From positions 1-35,510 of the forward strand of contig JAMOPJ010000039.1 of the NCBI GenBank assembly GCA_027064525.1: DNA of 35,510 bases. The letters run 5' to 3'. The stretch is from Archaeoglobaceae archaeon. Lineage in GTDB: Archaea; Halobacteriota; Archaeoglobi; Archaeoglobales; Archaeoglobaceae. The notes under the pieces were generated by a model. It saw only the letters and a program-made list of their open reading frames with translations, was not told the origin of the DNA and did no database searches. The number at the start of each line of letters is the position of its first letter. The first letter of the stretch is position 1. The translations under genes and the position numbers were made by a program. Shown piece by piece: positions 25,345 through 33,851 of the stretch.

Positions 25345-25896
25345 TTAAAAGATCTCAAGTGGTAACTTTTCAGTCTTTCTCCAAAATAATAGCACGACAA
25401 TAATACTAACAGCTGAGATATAGGCTATCTGTGATGAGGACGCTCCGAGTAAATTGAGAACACTTTTACAAAGGACTAGTCCAAGCATAAGCATTGAAGT
25501 GCTAGCCAATACTACAAAAACACCTTTTTTGGGATTATCTTTTGAAAAATGGTATAAAAGGGTAATTAGCATTGCAATAATGAATAACTCCCTAACAAGT
25601 AAGCCGATTGTCATTGCAACCATGAGAATATAGCTAATCGTATCTTTGCTTTCATTTCTTAATCCTGTATCGAAGAGAAGAATTGAAGGCAATATTACTG
25701 CAAAAATTATGATCGGATTGATATTGTAAATGTTGGTTACTTCAACTTTGAAACCCAGAGCTAAATAATAAACGAAAGATAGGATGAGAAATAAATCTCT
25801 CCTGAATTTTGATGAAAGATATATTACTGGAGAGAGCAGCGGCGTTTTTAATCCAACTATAAGCCCACCGACTATTGCTGCAATTACTCCGATCAT
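25345..25896 (-). CDS. Multi-helix membrane protein of unknown function
   Basis: The 183-residue protein is almost wholly hydrophobic, with about five or six helices and few charged loops (SSKFRRD, DTGLRNESKD, HFSKDNPKKG, WRKTEKLP). No family motif is recognised. It is the last gene of the envelope operon and its ATG overlaps the stop of the DUF58 gene by 4 bp (ATGA), so it is very probably co-translated with it. Confidence 0.7.
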   Translation of the reverse strand: MIGVIAAIVGGLIVGLKTPLLSPVIYLSSKFRRDLFLILSFVYYLALGFKVEVTNIYNINPIIIFAVILPSILLFDTGLRNESKDTISYILMVAMTIGLLVRELFIIAMLITLLYHFSKDNPKKGVFVVLASTSMLMLGLVLCKSVLNLLGASSSQIAYISAVSIIVVLLFWRKTEKLPLEIF

Positions 25897-27212
25897 CTTA
25901 CTATCGCCTCTCTAATAACATCTAATAGATCCGACGGGCCTAAATCAATTGTTGGGACTAATGTATTAAGCTTTTTAATAAGCTCCTCTCTTTCAAGATA
26001 TCTTCTATATAACCATAGTAATTTTTCTTTATCTAATTTAGATTCATCATAAAATAAAATTGGATTTGGAGTTAGAAGTAAAATCTTATATTTGTTTTTA
26101 AGTTCTGATAGAACTTTTACTATCTCACCTGTGTGTGCTGTAATATCCGATATGAAGATTAAAAAGGCTGAAGATGGTAAGGAGCAAACTGCTTCGATCA
26201 ATCCTGTAGCAAAGCTCTTTTTACCTTTAATGATTGGTATAATTTTTCTAAGAAAATTCCTGCTTTCTTTCGACAATTTAAGGCTCATTTCAAATATTTT
26301 AATTCCCAAAAGACCTGAGTATATAGGACTTATTTTCAGCGATCTAACAATTTTTTCAATTTGTTCTGGAGATTTAGAAGCTTCAACCTTACATCGAACA
26401 CCAAAATCGTCGTAAATTATTAATCCTACTCTGTATTTTTTCAGAGCATAAGTAAGCTGAAGGGTTAAGGTTATGGCGTAATCTATCTTAGAACTTTTGA
26501 CACCTTTTCTCATCTCCTTACCAGCGTCGAGAATTATATATACATCGCCTTCAAATTCTCGAAGAAAATCTTTAACGATTAATTCACCCAGTCTTGCGGT
26601 GGCCTTCCAGTCAACGTATTTGGTATCATCTCCCGGCTGGAACTTTCTCAGTGAGTGAATTTCTATAGTCTGTAAACCGAGTAAAGATTTTCGATAGGCT
26701 GTTGCGATCCTCAGATTTTCCTCAGCTATAGCATCTTCTTTTATCTTATCGAGCGAGGGATAGACTTCAACCTCTATTTCCGAATCCACGATATGCTCGG
26801 TGTAGTACAGTTCCCGCAAATCGATTATCCTGATCTTGGGACCTCTGATCTTGTAGACTCCTTTTACAGGAATGATTGGGTATTCGATAACCCTTTCTTC
26901 ACCCTCATTAAGTATAAATGGTTGAGGCGTTTCCGCTTTGAATCTGGGTGGTAAAAGATCTTCAACTATCTCAATCCTTAGCTTTTTGTTTGTGGAATTT
27001 TTTAATCTTAGCTTTGAGATCGCTCTCTTTCCTTCTGTTAGCTTATTGTCTATTTCTCTTTCAGCATCGATCTTAGGAGAGAACTCCGAGCGAAGATACG
27101 TAAGATAAACGACGATTGAAAAGGCTAGTATAGCTGGAAGGATATTCTGAAATAGATAGCCTTGAACGAATAGGAGTAGTGTTAGAAGTGTTAGAATCTC
27201 CTCTCTCTTCAT
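25893..27212 (-). CDS. DUF58-domain protein
   Basis: This 439-residue protein has one or two N-terminal helices (about 8-35), a beta-rich domain, and a C-terminal von Willebrand A-like region. The DUF58 signature is present: FQPGDDTKYVDWKATARLGE, then LIVKDFLREFEGDVYIILDA. The expected metal-site serines (D-x-S-x-S) are replaced, the strand reading ILDAGKEMRKG. DUF58 proteins pair with MoxR ATPases, as here (4-bp overlap with moxR), and act at membranes in envelope or assembly processes whose details are unknown for archaea. Confidence 0.88.
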   Translation of the reverse strand: MKREEILTLLTLLLFVQGYLFQNILPAILAFSIVVYLTYLRSEFSPKIDAEREIDNKLTEGKRAISKLRLKNSTNKKLRIEIVEDLLPPRFKAETPQPFILNEGEERVIEYPIIPVKGVYKIRGPKIRIIDLRELYYTEHIVDSEIEVEVYPSLDKIKEDAIAEENLRIATAYRKSLLGLQTIEIHSLRKFQPGDDTKYVDWKATARLGELIVKDFLREFEGDVYIILDAGKEMRKGVKSSKIDYAITLTLQLTYALKKYRVGLIIYDDFGVRCKVEASKSPEQIEKIVRSLKISPIYSGLLGIKIFEMSLKLSKESRNFLRKIIPIIKGKKSFATGLIEAVCSLPSSAFLIFISDITAHTGEIVKVLSELKNKYKILLLTPNPILFYDESKLDKEKLLWLYRRYLEREELIKKLNTLVPTIDLGPSDLLDVIREAIVR

Positions 27213-28138
27213 TTGGGAACCTCGATTTCTTCAAGGATTTCTCTAACTAAATCTTCTGCCTTTAGACCGTCTATTTCGTATTCAGCCTTTATCTTTATTC
27301 TATGTGGTAAGACATACATGGCAATTTCCTTGACATCATCTGGAATGATGTAGCTTCTACCTCTTAAAAAAGCGAGGGCTTTTGATGCGAATAGGAGATG
27401 TTCCGAAGCTCTTGGACTTGCACCGAGCAAGACCCTTTCATCGTTTCTGGTTCGCGTCGAAATTTCGTATATATACTTTAAGATTGCCTCACTCGCTTTG
27501 ATCTTGCTAACCTCATCGATAAGTGAAGTAACCTCCTTGTTATCCATTATCTTTTCAACGGTATTAAATTCTCCTTTATCTTTCCTCTTAAGTAGGAGTA
27601 ACTCTTCATCTTTGTCGGGATATCCGATTTGAATTTTCATCATAAATCTGTCAAGCTGGGCTTCTGGCAGACTGTAAACTCCTTCATACTCGATGGGATT
27701 CATAGTAGCAATTACCAAGAATGGTTTTGGTAGAGAATACGTGTTTCCTTCTATAGTAACCTGCCCCTCTTGCATAGCTTCAAGCAACGCTGATTGGGTT
27801 TTTGGAGTTGCACGGTTTATTTCATCCGCTAAAACAACATTTGCAAAAATTGGCCCCTTTCTAACTCTGAATTCTGATGTTTTTTGATCGTAAACGACAC
27901 TTCCTATAATATCGGCAGGCATTAAGTCGGGAGTTAGCTGAATTCTTGAGAATGACAGTCCTATAGCACTTGCAAACGCTTTAGCAACCGTAGTTTTTGC
28001 AACACCGGGCACACCTTCCAGTAACACGTGCCCTTTCGACAGTAAAGCTACTGCCAATAATTCTATTACATCCTCCTTACCTACAACAGCTTTGCTAACC
28101 TCCTTCTTCAGTTTTTCTATAAACACCTTTCCGTCCAT
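27209..28138 (-). CDS. MoxR-family AAA+ ATPase
   Basis: The chaperone-like AAA+ ATPase has Walker A GVPGVAKT, Walker B VVLADEINRA, the MoxR signature PKTQSALLEAMQEGQVT, sensor 1 IATMNP and LPEAQLDRFMMK, then a C-terminal lid with GASPRASEHLL. The longest frame begins with GTG at 28147, but CGGTGAT on the minus strand just before favours ATG 28138 (309 residues). MoxR proteins work with vWA or DUF58 partners to remodel or insert cofactors into target proteins. It overlaps DUF4350 by 44 bp. Confidence 0.92.
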   Translation of the reverse strand: MDGKVFIEKLKKEVSKAVVGKEDVIELLAVALLSKGHVLLEGVPGVAKTTVAKAFASAIGLSFSRIQLTPDLMPADIIGSVVYDQKTSEFRVRKGPIFANVVLADEINRATPKTQSALLEAMQEGQVTIEGNTYSLPKPFLVIATMNPIEYEGVYSLPEAQLDRFMMKIQIGYPDKDEELLLLKRKDKGEFNTVEKIMDNKEVTSLIDEVSKIKASEAILKYIYEISTRTRNDERVLLGASPRASEHLLFASKALAFLRGRSYIIPDDVKEIAMYVLPHRIKIKAEYEIDGLKAEDLVREILEEIEVPK

Positions 28139-29120
28139 ACATATCACCGAGCTTTGAGCCTGTCTTTATTTCATTAACTATCTTTTCGAGAATTTTCTGA
28201 TCGACCCAATCTGGTAACCCTTCAAATAAATTTTCTTCTCTCTTAGGAAGCATTTTAGTTATTATTTGTGCAATTTTACCGACAATTCCGCTTTCAATGA
28301 AGATTGCTAAAGCCGTAACGGCAACGAAAACTTGGAATGCTTTTTCTCTGTCGAGTTCTTTGTGTATATAGACCGTTGTAAGAGAATACGGATTGAAGTC
28401 TGAATGATGGGCTTCATCAAAATAGAACTTGTTCGAGCCAAGATATAGCACGAGGTTCTCTATAAATTGCCTGTTATCCTCAAACATATCGTTTATCAGT
28501 ATACTTGGATCGGATAGCATTATTATTCTACCTTTGTCGTATTTTATCTCGGCCATAATAGGATAACTTCTCATATTTTTTCCGACGACACTGACTTTAC
28601 TGGAAAATATCTCTCCTTCACTTCCCAATATTGCAGAAGGGATGTTGAGTGTAAGTTTTTTAACGCCGGCTGCTAACTCTGGGTCTTCTACTCTAACGAC
28701 AACCGGGAATTCAGCTCTTTTGCTGTAGAATATATCCTTTAAAGGCTGTGTGGAGAATCTAGCCTTTACTCCCAATTTTTCTAAAAGGCTATTTGCCGTT
28801 CCAAAATCATCAGCTATGAAAAGGGTTCCACCGTTTTCGAGAAACTCTTTTACCTCTTTAGCTTCAAGCATTGAAAAATCTATGTCAGGTCCAATTACTA
28901 TCAAAACTCCGTCAAGCTTGCTTAACTTAGCAGAATTATAGGGGTACATTATGGGTACAATTTTCCCCCTCTCAGCCAAAAGCTTTGCAAATTCAGAACA
29001 TCCGTTCCATTTGGTGTTGAACATGCTGAATTCTGCTGAAGTTTTTATTACGGGAACGGCAAGTGGGAGAATAAGGAGGGTAATACCGATGAAGATTAGA
29101 AAAGCATACAGTATTCTCAC
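28095..29120 (-). CDS. DUF4350-domain membrane protein
   Basis: The 341-residue protein has an N-terminal helix (about 5-25), a soluble domain reminiscent of a class I amidotransferase-like fold (VLIVIGPDIDFS, GTLFIADDFGTAN, RIIMLSDPSILINDMFEDN) and a second helix near 262-282. This arrangement is the DUF4350 type usually found beside MoxR and DUF58. No catalytic triad can be picked out. The start is GTG at 29120, overlapping the stop of the surface-protein gene in the sequence GTGA. Confidence 0.8.
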   Translation of the reverse strand: MRILYAFLIFIGITLLILPLAVPVIKTSAEFSMFNTKWNGCSEFAKLLAERGKIVPIMYPYNSAKLSKLDGVLIVIGPDIDFSMLEAKEVKEFLENGGTLFIADDFGTANSLLEKLGVKARFSTQPLKDIFYSKRAEFPVVVRVEDPELAAGVKKLTLNIPSAILGSEGEIFSSKVSVVGKNMRSYPIMAEIKYDKGRIIMLSDPSILINDMFEDNRQFIENLVLYLGSNKFYFDEAHHSDFNPYSLTTVYIHKELDREKAFQVFVAVTALAIFIESGIVGKIAQIITKMLPKREENLFEGLPDWVDQKILEKIVNEIKTGSKLGDMYGRKGVYRKTEEGG

Positions 29121-30952
29121 CTTATCCCCTCCAGTATTTCAGTAATCAATCTGAAGTAAATTTCCTTTTCTTCATCTTTAAGCTCTATTTCACCATATAC
29201 AGCTATCTCGTGAAGGTCTGTAACGACCTTAAGTTTTTCGGCAAAAGGTTTATCTTTAAGTGCTTTAAGGAGTTCTCTCGGCGTTAGGCTCTTTTTGAGG
29301 TTGTATCTACCAACAAGAGCACTGAAAAGTGTCTTATAAGCTTCTTCAACACTTTCCGGAAGCTTTAATTCCTTAGTGGTTTCCTCTACTTTTTCTACTT
29401 TGTCTAGCACATCCTCTTTTCTCAGTTCTTCTACATGCTTAGTTTTTGATTGTATCCACTTTCTCCTCGATTTAACATACATTGAGTATATGATAACTGC
29501 AATAACAGCGATAACCAACAAAAAATAATACGAAGAGCTTGGGATCTTATTTACCAATTCTTGTCCACAGGCTGATTCAACTAAAATTTCAACTCTATTT
29601 GATTCTGCTGGTTTATGTAGCGAATCTCCAGGAAAGTATACAAATACTACATATATTCCGGGGTTTGAGAAATTTAAAGTGAAGTTGAACTCTTTTGTCG
29701 CATTCAGCGTTTTTACATTGGTAGAATTAACAAATACACGGATCAGTATGGAGTAGTTTATACCATAAATTTTACCAGTAAAGTTTACAGTTTCATTAAC
29801 GTCAACTCGTGTTTTATTGGCTTCAATGTAAAGCGAAATGGGAAATCGGGAGAAGAAAATCGATATGCTTGCATTAGAGCTTTCGTAAGTCTCGTTTCCG
29901 GCATAGAAGACTGAAATGTTTAGGAGACCTTCAGAGCTTTTCGTAACGTTAAAGCTGAAAAATCCATTGTGTGTTGCCAACTCATCCTCTTTACCATCAA
30001 CTTTAACCGTCACGTTTGCCTGTAATGGATTACCATAATAATCTGATAAGAAACCAGTTACCTCGACGTTCTCATTCAAAAATGCTACAGATTTTGACGA
30101 TAGAACAATATACGTTGATATTTTACTCACGTAGACCTTTACAATGTTGGACTTTACGATTTTACCATTGCTTATACCTTCAGCATAAATTATATGCTCA
30201 CCAAGCTCTTCAAAGCTATACTTCGTTGTGCTGTTTTTAAGTTCGTATTCGATGTCGTCGATGAACAATGTAGTTGGTGTAACGTTTTTAGCATACACGT
30301 ATATCGTTATCTCCTGATACAGAAACGGATGGTCATCTGAAACAACCACTATAAGGCCCTCCTTTTCAAATTTAGTTAATAAACTTTCATAGTATGCTAT
30401 TAGATCGTAAACATCTTTCAGCTTAGACTTAAGCTCTGAAACATCGAAATAGAGTTTCGATGTCTCATTCCACAGCTCAATCTGTTCAATCTTGTTTGTA
30501 GAGTTATTTATTTTATCGGCTGCCAATTTCATGTTTATTACAGCCATTCTCGCATTTAAATAGGCAGAATAGTTGTTCTTATTCTCAAAAAGGAGGCTAA
30601 CATTTTCCAAAAAAATTGATTGAGATTGAATTAGTCTTTTAACCCCAATTGATAGTGAAAGGAATGGTTTTACCACTATTGATACGTTGCTTTTAACTCC
30701 TTTGGTAGTGTAAAACCTACTCTCTTCCTCGGTAAGCTTAATCTTATGCTCAAGTGAGACGGAAAGATTTATAGCATTTGGATCTTCATTCAAGAATTTG
30801 TCCAGACAATTCCCAGCATCTTTAAGCAGTTCTGAAAAATACAAATATATACCCTCGTCACTGGGGATGGCTTTAGAGTAAATTTTGTGTCTGATTCCGT
30901 AAACTGGGGAAATAAGAGATATGAGCAGGATTAAAATCAGGATTTTTCGCAT
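29117..30952 (-). CDS. Surface-exposed protein with signal peptide, Ig-like domains and C-terminal membrane anchor
   Basis: The 611-residue protein begins with a signal peptide (MRKILILILLISLISPVYG). A helical region to about 230 is followed by two or three beta-rich Ig-like domains (about 230-460), for example IVLSSKSVAFLNENVEVTG and YIEANKTRVDVNETVNFTG. Many N-x-S/T sequons fit an N-glycosylated extracellular protein. A transmembrane helix at about 471-491 leads to a basic, then helical, cytoplasmic tail (to 611) that resembles DUF4129. It is the first gene of the MoxR operon and probably its envelope client or sensor. A shared TATA box lies 26 nt upstream. Confidence 0.78.
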   Translation of the reverse strand: MRKILILILLISLISPVYGIRHKIYSKAIPSDEGIYLYFSELLKDAGNCLDKFLNEDPNAINLSVSLEHKIKLTEEESRFYTTKGVKSNVSIVVKPFLSLSIGVKRLIQSQSIFLENVSLLFENKNNYSAYLNARMAVINMKLAADKINNSTNKIEQIELWNETSKLYFDVSELKSKLKDVYDLIAYYESLLTKFEKEGLIVVVSDDHPFLYQEITIYVYAKNVTPTTLFIDDIEYELKNSTTKYSFEELGEHIIYAEGISNGKIVKSNIVKVYVSKISTYIVLSSKSVAFLNENVEVTGFLSDYYGNPLQANVTVKVDGKEDELATHNGFFSFNVTKSSEGLLNISVFYAGNETYESSNASISIFFSRFPISLYIEANKTRVDVNETVNFTGKIYGINYSILIRVFVNSTNVKTLNATKEFNFTLNFSNPGIYVVFVYFPGDSLHKPAESNRVEILVESACGQELVNKIPSSSYYFLLVIAVIAVIIYSMYVKSRRKWIQSKTKHVEELRKEDVLDKVEKVEETTKELKLPESVEEAYKTLFSALVGRYNLKKSLTPRELLKALKDKPFAEKLKVVTDLHEIAVYGEIELKDEEKEIYFRLITEILEGIR

Positions 30953-30972
30953 CGCTTATGGCTAAAACAAAT

Positions 30973-30983
30973 GATATTTAAAG
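30973..30983. promoter_or_regulatory. Shared TATA region of divergent genes
   Basis: GATATTTAAAG sits between two divergent starts only 55 bp apart. Its centre is about 26 nt from the minus-strand ATG (30952) and 30 nt from the plus-strand ATG (31008), so one nearly symmetric box may serve both transcripts. Confidence 0.5.
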
Positions 30984-31007
30984 TTTTGACGGTTTTATCA
31001 AACCTTG

Positions 31008-31754
31008 ATGAAAAGCAAGCACATTGCTGGAGCTATACTGATTGCAATTGGCTCAATACTTGTGTTTAAAGGTGCAATGGATGGAAATCAGAGCATGATA
31101 AACGCTGGAATAGGCGGAGTGTTTTTAGGTGTTGTTGTTCTCACGTTTTCGACTTCAGATTACATAAAATATGACGCCTTTAAGGCTGTAGTTTTACCAT
31201 ATGTTGAATTAGGCAGAAATCTCGTTAACGTGTTGGAGTTAAAGAATAAAGCTGTTTATATTCCACCCTACAGCAACTTACCAGATGGAGGGGTTTTCAT
31301 ACCACTGCACAAGGATTTTGATCTCGACTTAGCTAAACTCGATAGGAATACGATTTTTCTTACAGATGTTGGCAGAGAGAAAGAGATGGGTTTGCTTTTA
31401 GCACCTCTTGGAAAAGAGCTAATGAGGATGTATGAGAGCTATTCTGAAATAGATTTTACAAACGCTGGATTGCATGTTGTTGAAAATGCATCAGCTGTTT
31501 TGAGATCACTTGGCTTAGCAAAGTCTGTAACAGTTGAAGAAAGCGGAGATAAAATAAAAGTGTATGTGGAAGGTGTAAATGTAGATATGTGTTCCAAAAC
31601 CTGCGAGCAGATTGCCTGCCCTATATGCAGTTCTATACTGCTATCAATTGCGAAGAGCCTACAGGAACTAATATTAGTTGAAGAATTTAAAATTGACGAT
31701 AGATTTGTTGAGATCTCTGCAAGGAGAATTGGAGGGATTGATAGATGGATGTAG
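31008..31754 (+). CDS. Membrane-anchored protein with four-cysteine motif, unknown function
   Basis: The 248-residue protein has two N-terminal helices (about 6-22 and 34-48) and a soluble domain. Near the end is a cysteine motif MCSKTCEQIACPIC (C195, C199, C204, C207; spacing C-x3-C-x4-C-x2-C), which could hold a cluster or zinc. An in-frame TTG lies directly before the ATG, but TATA spacing fits ATG 31008. It overlaps the next gene by 10 bp and is divergent from the MoxR operon. I do not recognise a named family. Confidence 0.65.
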   Translation: MKSKHIAGAILIAIGSILVFKGAMDGNQSMINAGIGGVFLGVVVLTFSTSDYIKYDAFKAVVLPYVELGRNLVNVLELKNKAVYIPPYSNLPDGGVFIPLHKDFDLDLAKLDRNTIFLTDVGREKEMGLLLAPLGKELMRMYESYSEIDFTNAGLHVVENASAVLRSLGLAKSVTVEESGDKIKVYVEGVNVDMCSKTCEQIACPICSSILLSIAKSLQELILVEEFKIDDRFVEISARRIGGIDRWM

Positions 31755-31984
31755 ATGATGCGATAATCCTAACTTTAACAATATGGGTTGTTATCTGCTC
31801 TCTCCTAGTAAAAACAGTTGATGTTTACGTAACATTATTGCTTATCGGTCTCTTAATTGTTGCGGAAGTTGCTGGCAATTTCATAAAGCCTGAAACAAAG
31901 CAGGGAATAAAGCCGGCGATATACTTCCTTCTCTTCGTCTTTTTTGTGATAGTTGTTAGAAAGGTTATGGAGGTTCTGAGCTGA
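31745..31984 (+). CDS. Small membrane protein, unknown function
   Basis: The 79-residue protein has three predicted helices (about 5-22, 26-42 and 55-75) with short polar ends (MDVDDA, KPETKQG). It starts inside the end of the four-cysteine protein gene (10-bp overlap), so the two are probably a coupled pair. No family is recognised. Confidence 0.65.
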   Translation: MDVDDAIILTLTIWVVICSLLVKTVDVYVTLLLIGLLIVAEVAGNFIKPETKQGIKPAIYFLLFVFFVIVVRKVMEVLS

Positions 31985-32074
31985 CTACTAGCCAACTGAT
32001 CTTTACAGAGTCTATACTAGGTCACCACAAACTATTTATTTTCTCCATCATCAACTAAATTATGGTGGATTTCT

Positions 32075-32317
32075 ATGGATTATGGTGTTGAGATTAAAAA
32101 AGTGGATAAACAGGGAAGAATAATTCTACCATCGGACTGGAGAAAAGAGGAGCTAAAAGACAATGATGAGGTTTTTATAATCAAGGAGAAGGGTGTTCTA
32201 AAGATAATACCGAAGAAGAAGCCCGATCTGACCAAGTACTTTGATAGTGTAGATTTAGGTGTGGATTTTATTGAGGAATGGGAAGAATTCGAGAGGGAAT
32301 TTCATGAGATTCCTTGA
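32075..32317 (+). CDS. AbrB/SpoVT-type antitoxin
   Basis: The 80-residue protein has a swapped-hairpin AbrB DNA-binding domain at 1-50 (KKVDKQGRIILPSDWRKEEL, then DEVFIIKEKGVLKIIPKK) and an acidic C-terminal tail (VDFIEEWEEFEREF) suited to toxin binding. It overlaps the PIN-domain toxin by 14 bp. Antitoxins of this kind usually repress their own operon. GGTGGAT lies just upstream of the ATG, and CTATTTATTTT near 32031 is a possible TATA box. Confidence 0.88.
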   Translation: MDYGVEIKKVDKQGRIILPSDWRKEELKDNDEVFIIKEKGVLKIIPKKKPDLTKYFDSVDLGVDFIEEWEEFEREFHEIP

Positions 32318-32717
32318 TGCAAATATATTCATCTATGCATATTACAAGCCGAGAAAAGAACTCAGCGAAAAAGCGAGATGGATGAAGGAGGAATCAAAAA
32401 AGATATTGAAGAGGATAAATGATGGAGAAGAGGAAGTAGTAACAACGGTTGTACATTTATCTGAGGTCAATAATTTCCTGAAGAAGTCGATGAACTTAAA
32501 TTCTTTACAGAATCTCTTCTTAGAGCTTTACTCACTTGAAAATTTCAAAATAGTTGATGTCAATGCTGAAGATTATCTTGCAGCCATCGCCATGATGGCA
32601 GAAACAGGATTAGATGCAAACGACTGTTTAGCTCTCAAAGTTATGAGAGATATGGGAATCACGGAAATCTATTCCTTCGACAGAGGATTTGAACGATTCG
32701 TGAGGAGGTTGCCTTAG
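32304..32717 (+). CDS. vapC: PIN-domain toxin VapC
   Basis: From ATG 32304 this is a 137-residue PIN-domain ribonuclease toxin. The four acidic active-site residues are visible: D5 in FLDANIF, E54 in HLSEVNN, D104/D107 in GLDANDCLA, and D126 in SFDRGFERF. The longer open frame from 32259 would extend into the antitoxin and is not used; GAGAGGGAATTTC upstream of 32304 supplies a ribosome-binding site. It is the toxin of the preceding AbrB-type antitoxin and should cleave RNA. Confidence 0.9.
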   Translation: MRFLDANIFIYAYYKPRKELSEKARWMKEESKKILKRINDGEEEVVTTVVHLSEVNNFLKKSMNLNSLQNLFLELYSLENFKIVDVNAEDYLAAIAMMAETGLDANDCLALKVMRDMGITEIYSFDRGFERFVRRLP

Positions 32718-32787
32718 ACTCAAGTGTGAGAATTTAAAAAAGTAGTAAAATAGCAAGAATGCAGAGCTCAAGTCAAATAGCTTATGC

Positions 32788-32795
32788 AGGTGATC
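32788..32795 (+). promoter_or_regulatory. Strong Shine-Dalgarno setting the DUF1616 start
   Basis: AGGTGATC is a perfect eight-base match to the 16S rRNA 3' end and lies six bases before the ATG at 32802. It lies downstream of an in-frame ATG at 32784, so 32802 is the likely start. Confidence 0.7.
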
Positions 32796-32801
32796 GGAAA
32801 G

Positions 32802-33791
32802 ATGAAAAGCTGGAAAAATGCATGGGATCTACTTGCAATAATTTCTCTTTCAGTTTTGCTAATCCTGATGATCTACCTCTTCCCGGAAAGCATATTCAGA
32901 AAAGTTATAGGACTACCATTCATCCTGTTCTTTCCAGGTTATTCCCTCATATCATTCCTCTTTCCTGAGAAGAGAGATCTGGATGTGATCGAGAGGATAG
33001 CCCTATCCTTTGGTTTGAGTGTTGCGATAACACCTCTCGTAGGCTTAGCCTTAAACTATACACCCTTTGGTATAAGATTGACCCCAATTCTGCTAAGCTT
33101 AGCTTCTTTTAACATTGTTTTTTCCTTGCTTGCAGTATATAAAAGGTTCAAAGCAAGAGATCCCTTTATTCCTTTATTAGAATTAAATCAGTTGAAGCAG
33201 GCGATAGGATGGGAAGAAATGAGCAAGCTCGATAAGATTTTGACCGTTATTCTGGTTATTTCAATTATTGCATCAATTGCTGTTCTTATCTACATCATAA
33301 TAACTCCAAAGCAGGGTGAGAAGTTTACCGAGTTCTACATACTCGGCCCCAAGGGTAAGGCTGCCGATTATCCAACGAAGCTTAGAGTTGGACAGAATGC
33401 TACGATAATAATTGGTATAGTAAACCACGAGTATAGGACAGTTAACTACACCGTGGAAATCTGGCTGGTAAACGCAACTTACGAGAACAATAGAACTGTG
33501 ATACATCACATGTACTTCTTTGATAGGTTTAACGTTACCCTTAATCACACACCAGTAAACATAGAAGGAAACTGGACTCCGCAGTGGGAGAAGCCATATA
33601 CTTTCTCAATTGATAAACCCGGAAGGTATAAAATGTGGTTTTTGCTCTTCAAAGATTACGTTCCACCTTTGCCATCAAAACCAGAAAAAATGAAAGATTT
33701 TGCTGGAACTGAAGCAGAAAAGAGGATTTTGGATGCTATAGAGGGTAAAATTCAGAGTCTGAATTTGAATGTTGTTGTTAGAGGAATTTAA
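32802..33791 (+). CDS. DUF1616 membrane protein
   Basis: The 329-residue protein has several N-terminal helices with the DUF1616 core GLPFILFFPGYSLISFLFPE (about 37-56) and ERIALSFGLSVAITPLVG, then another helix near 145-165 and an extracellular beta-rich domain with several N-x-S/T sequons. DUF1616 proteins are widespread in euryarchaea, commonly beside envelope or polysaccharide genes; their activity is unknown. The rmlC remnant directly downstream is consistent with such a neighbourhood. Confidence 0.85.
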   Translation: MKSWKNAWDLLAIISLSVLLILMIYLFPESIFRKVIGLPFILFFPGYSLISFLFPEKRDLDVIERIALSFGLSVAITPLVGLALNYTPFGIRLTPILLSLASFNIVFSLLAVYKRFKARDPFIPLLELNQLKQAIGWEEMSKLDKILTVILVISIIASIAVLIYIIITPKQGEKFTEFYILGPKGKAADYPTKLRVGQNATIIIGIVNHEYRTVNYTVEIWLVNATYENNRTVIHHMYFFDRFNVTLNHTPVNIEGNWTPQWEKPYTFSIDKPGRYKMWFLLFKDYVPPLPSKPEKMKDFAGTEAEKRILDAIEGKIQSLNLNVVVRGI

Positions 33792-33851
33792 GAGTTTTAC
33801 CAACTTTACTAATCAGAATAACTCTAGTTAGTTCTGGATACGAATAAGATG

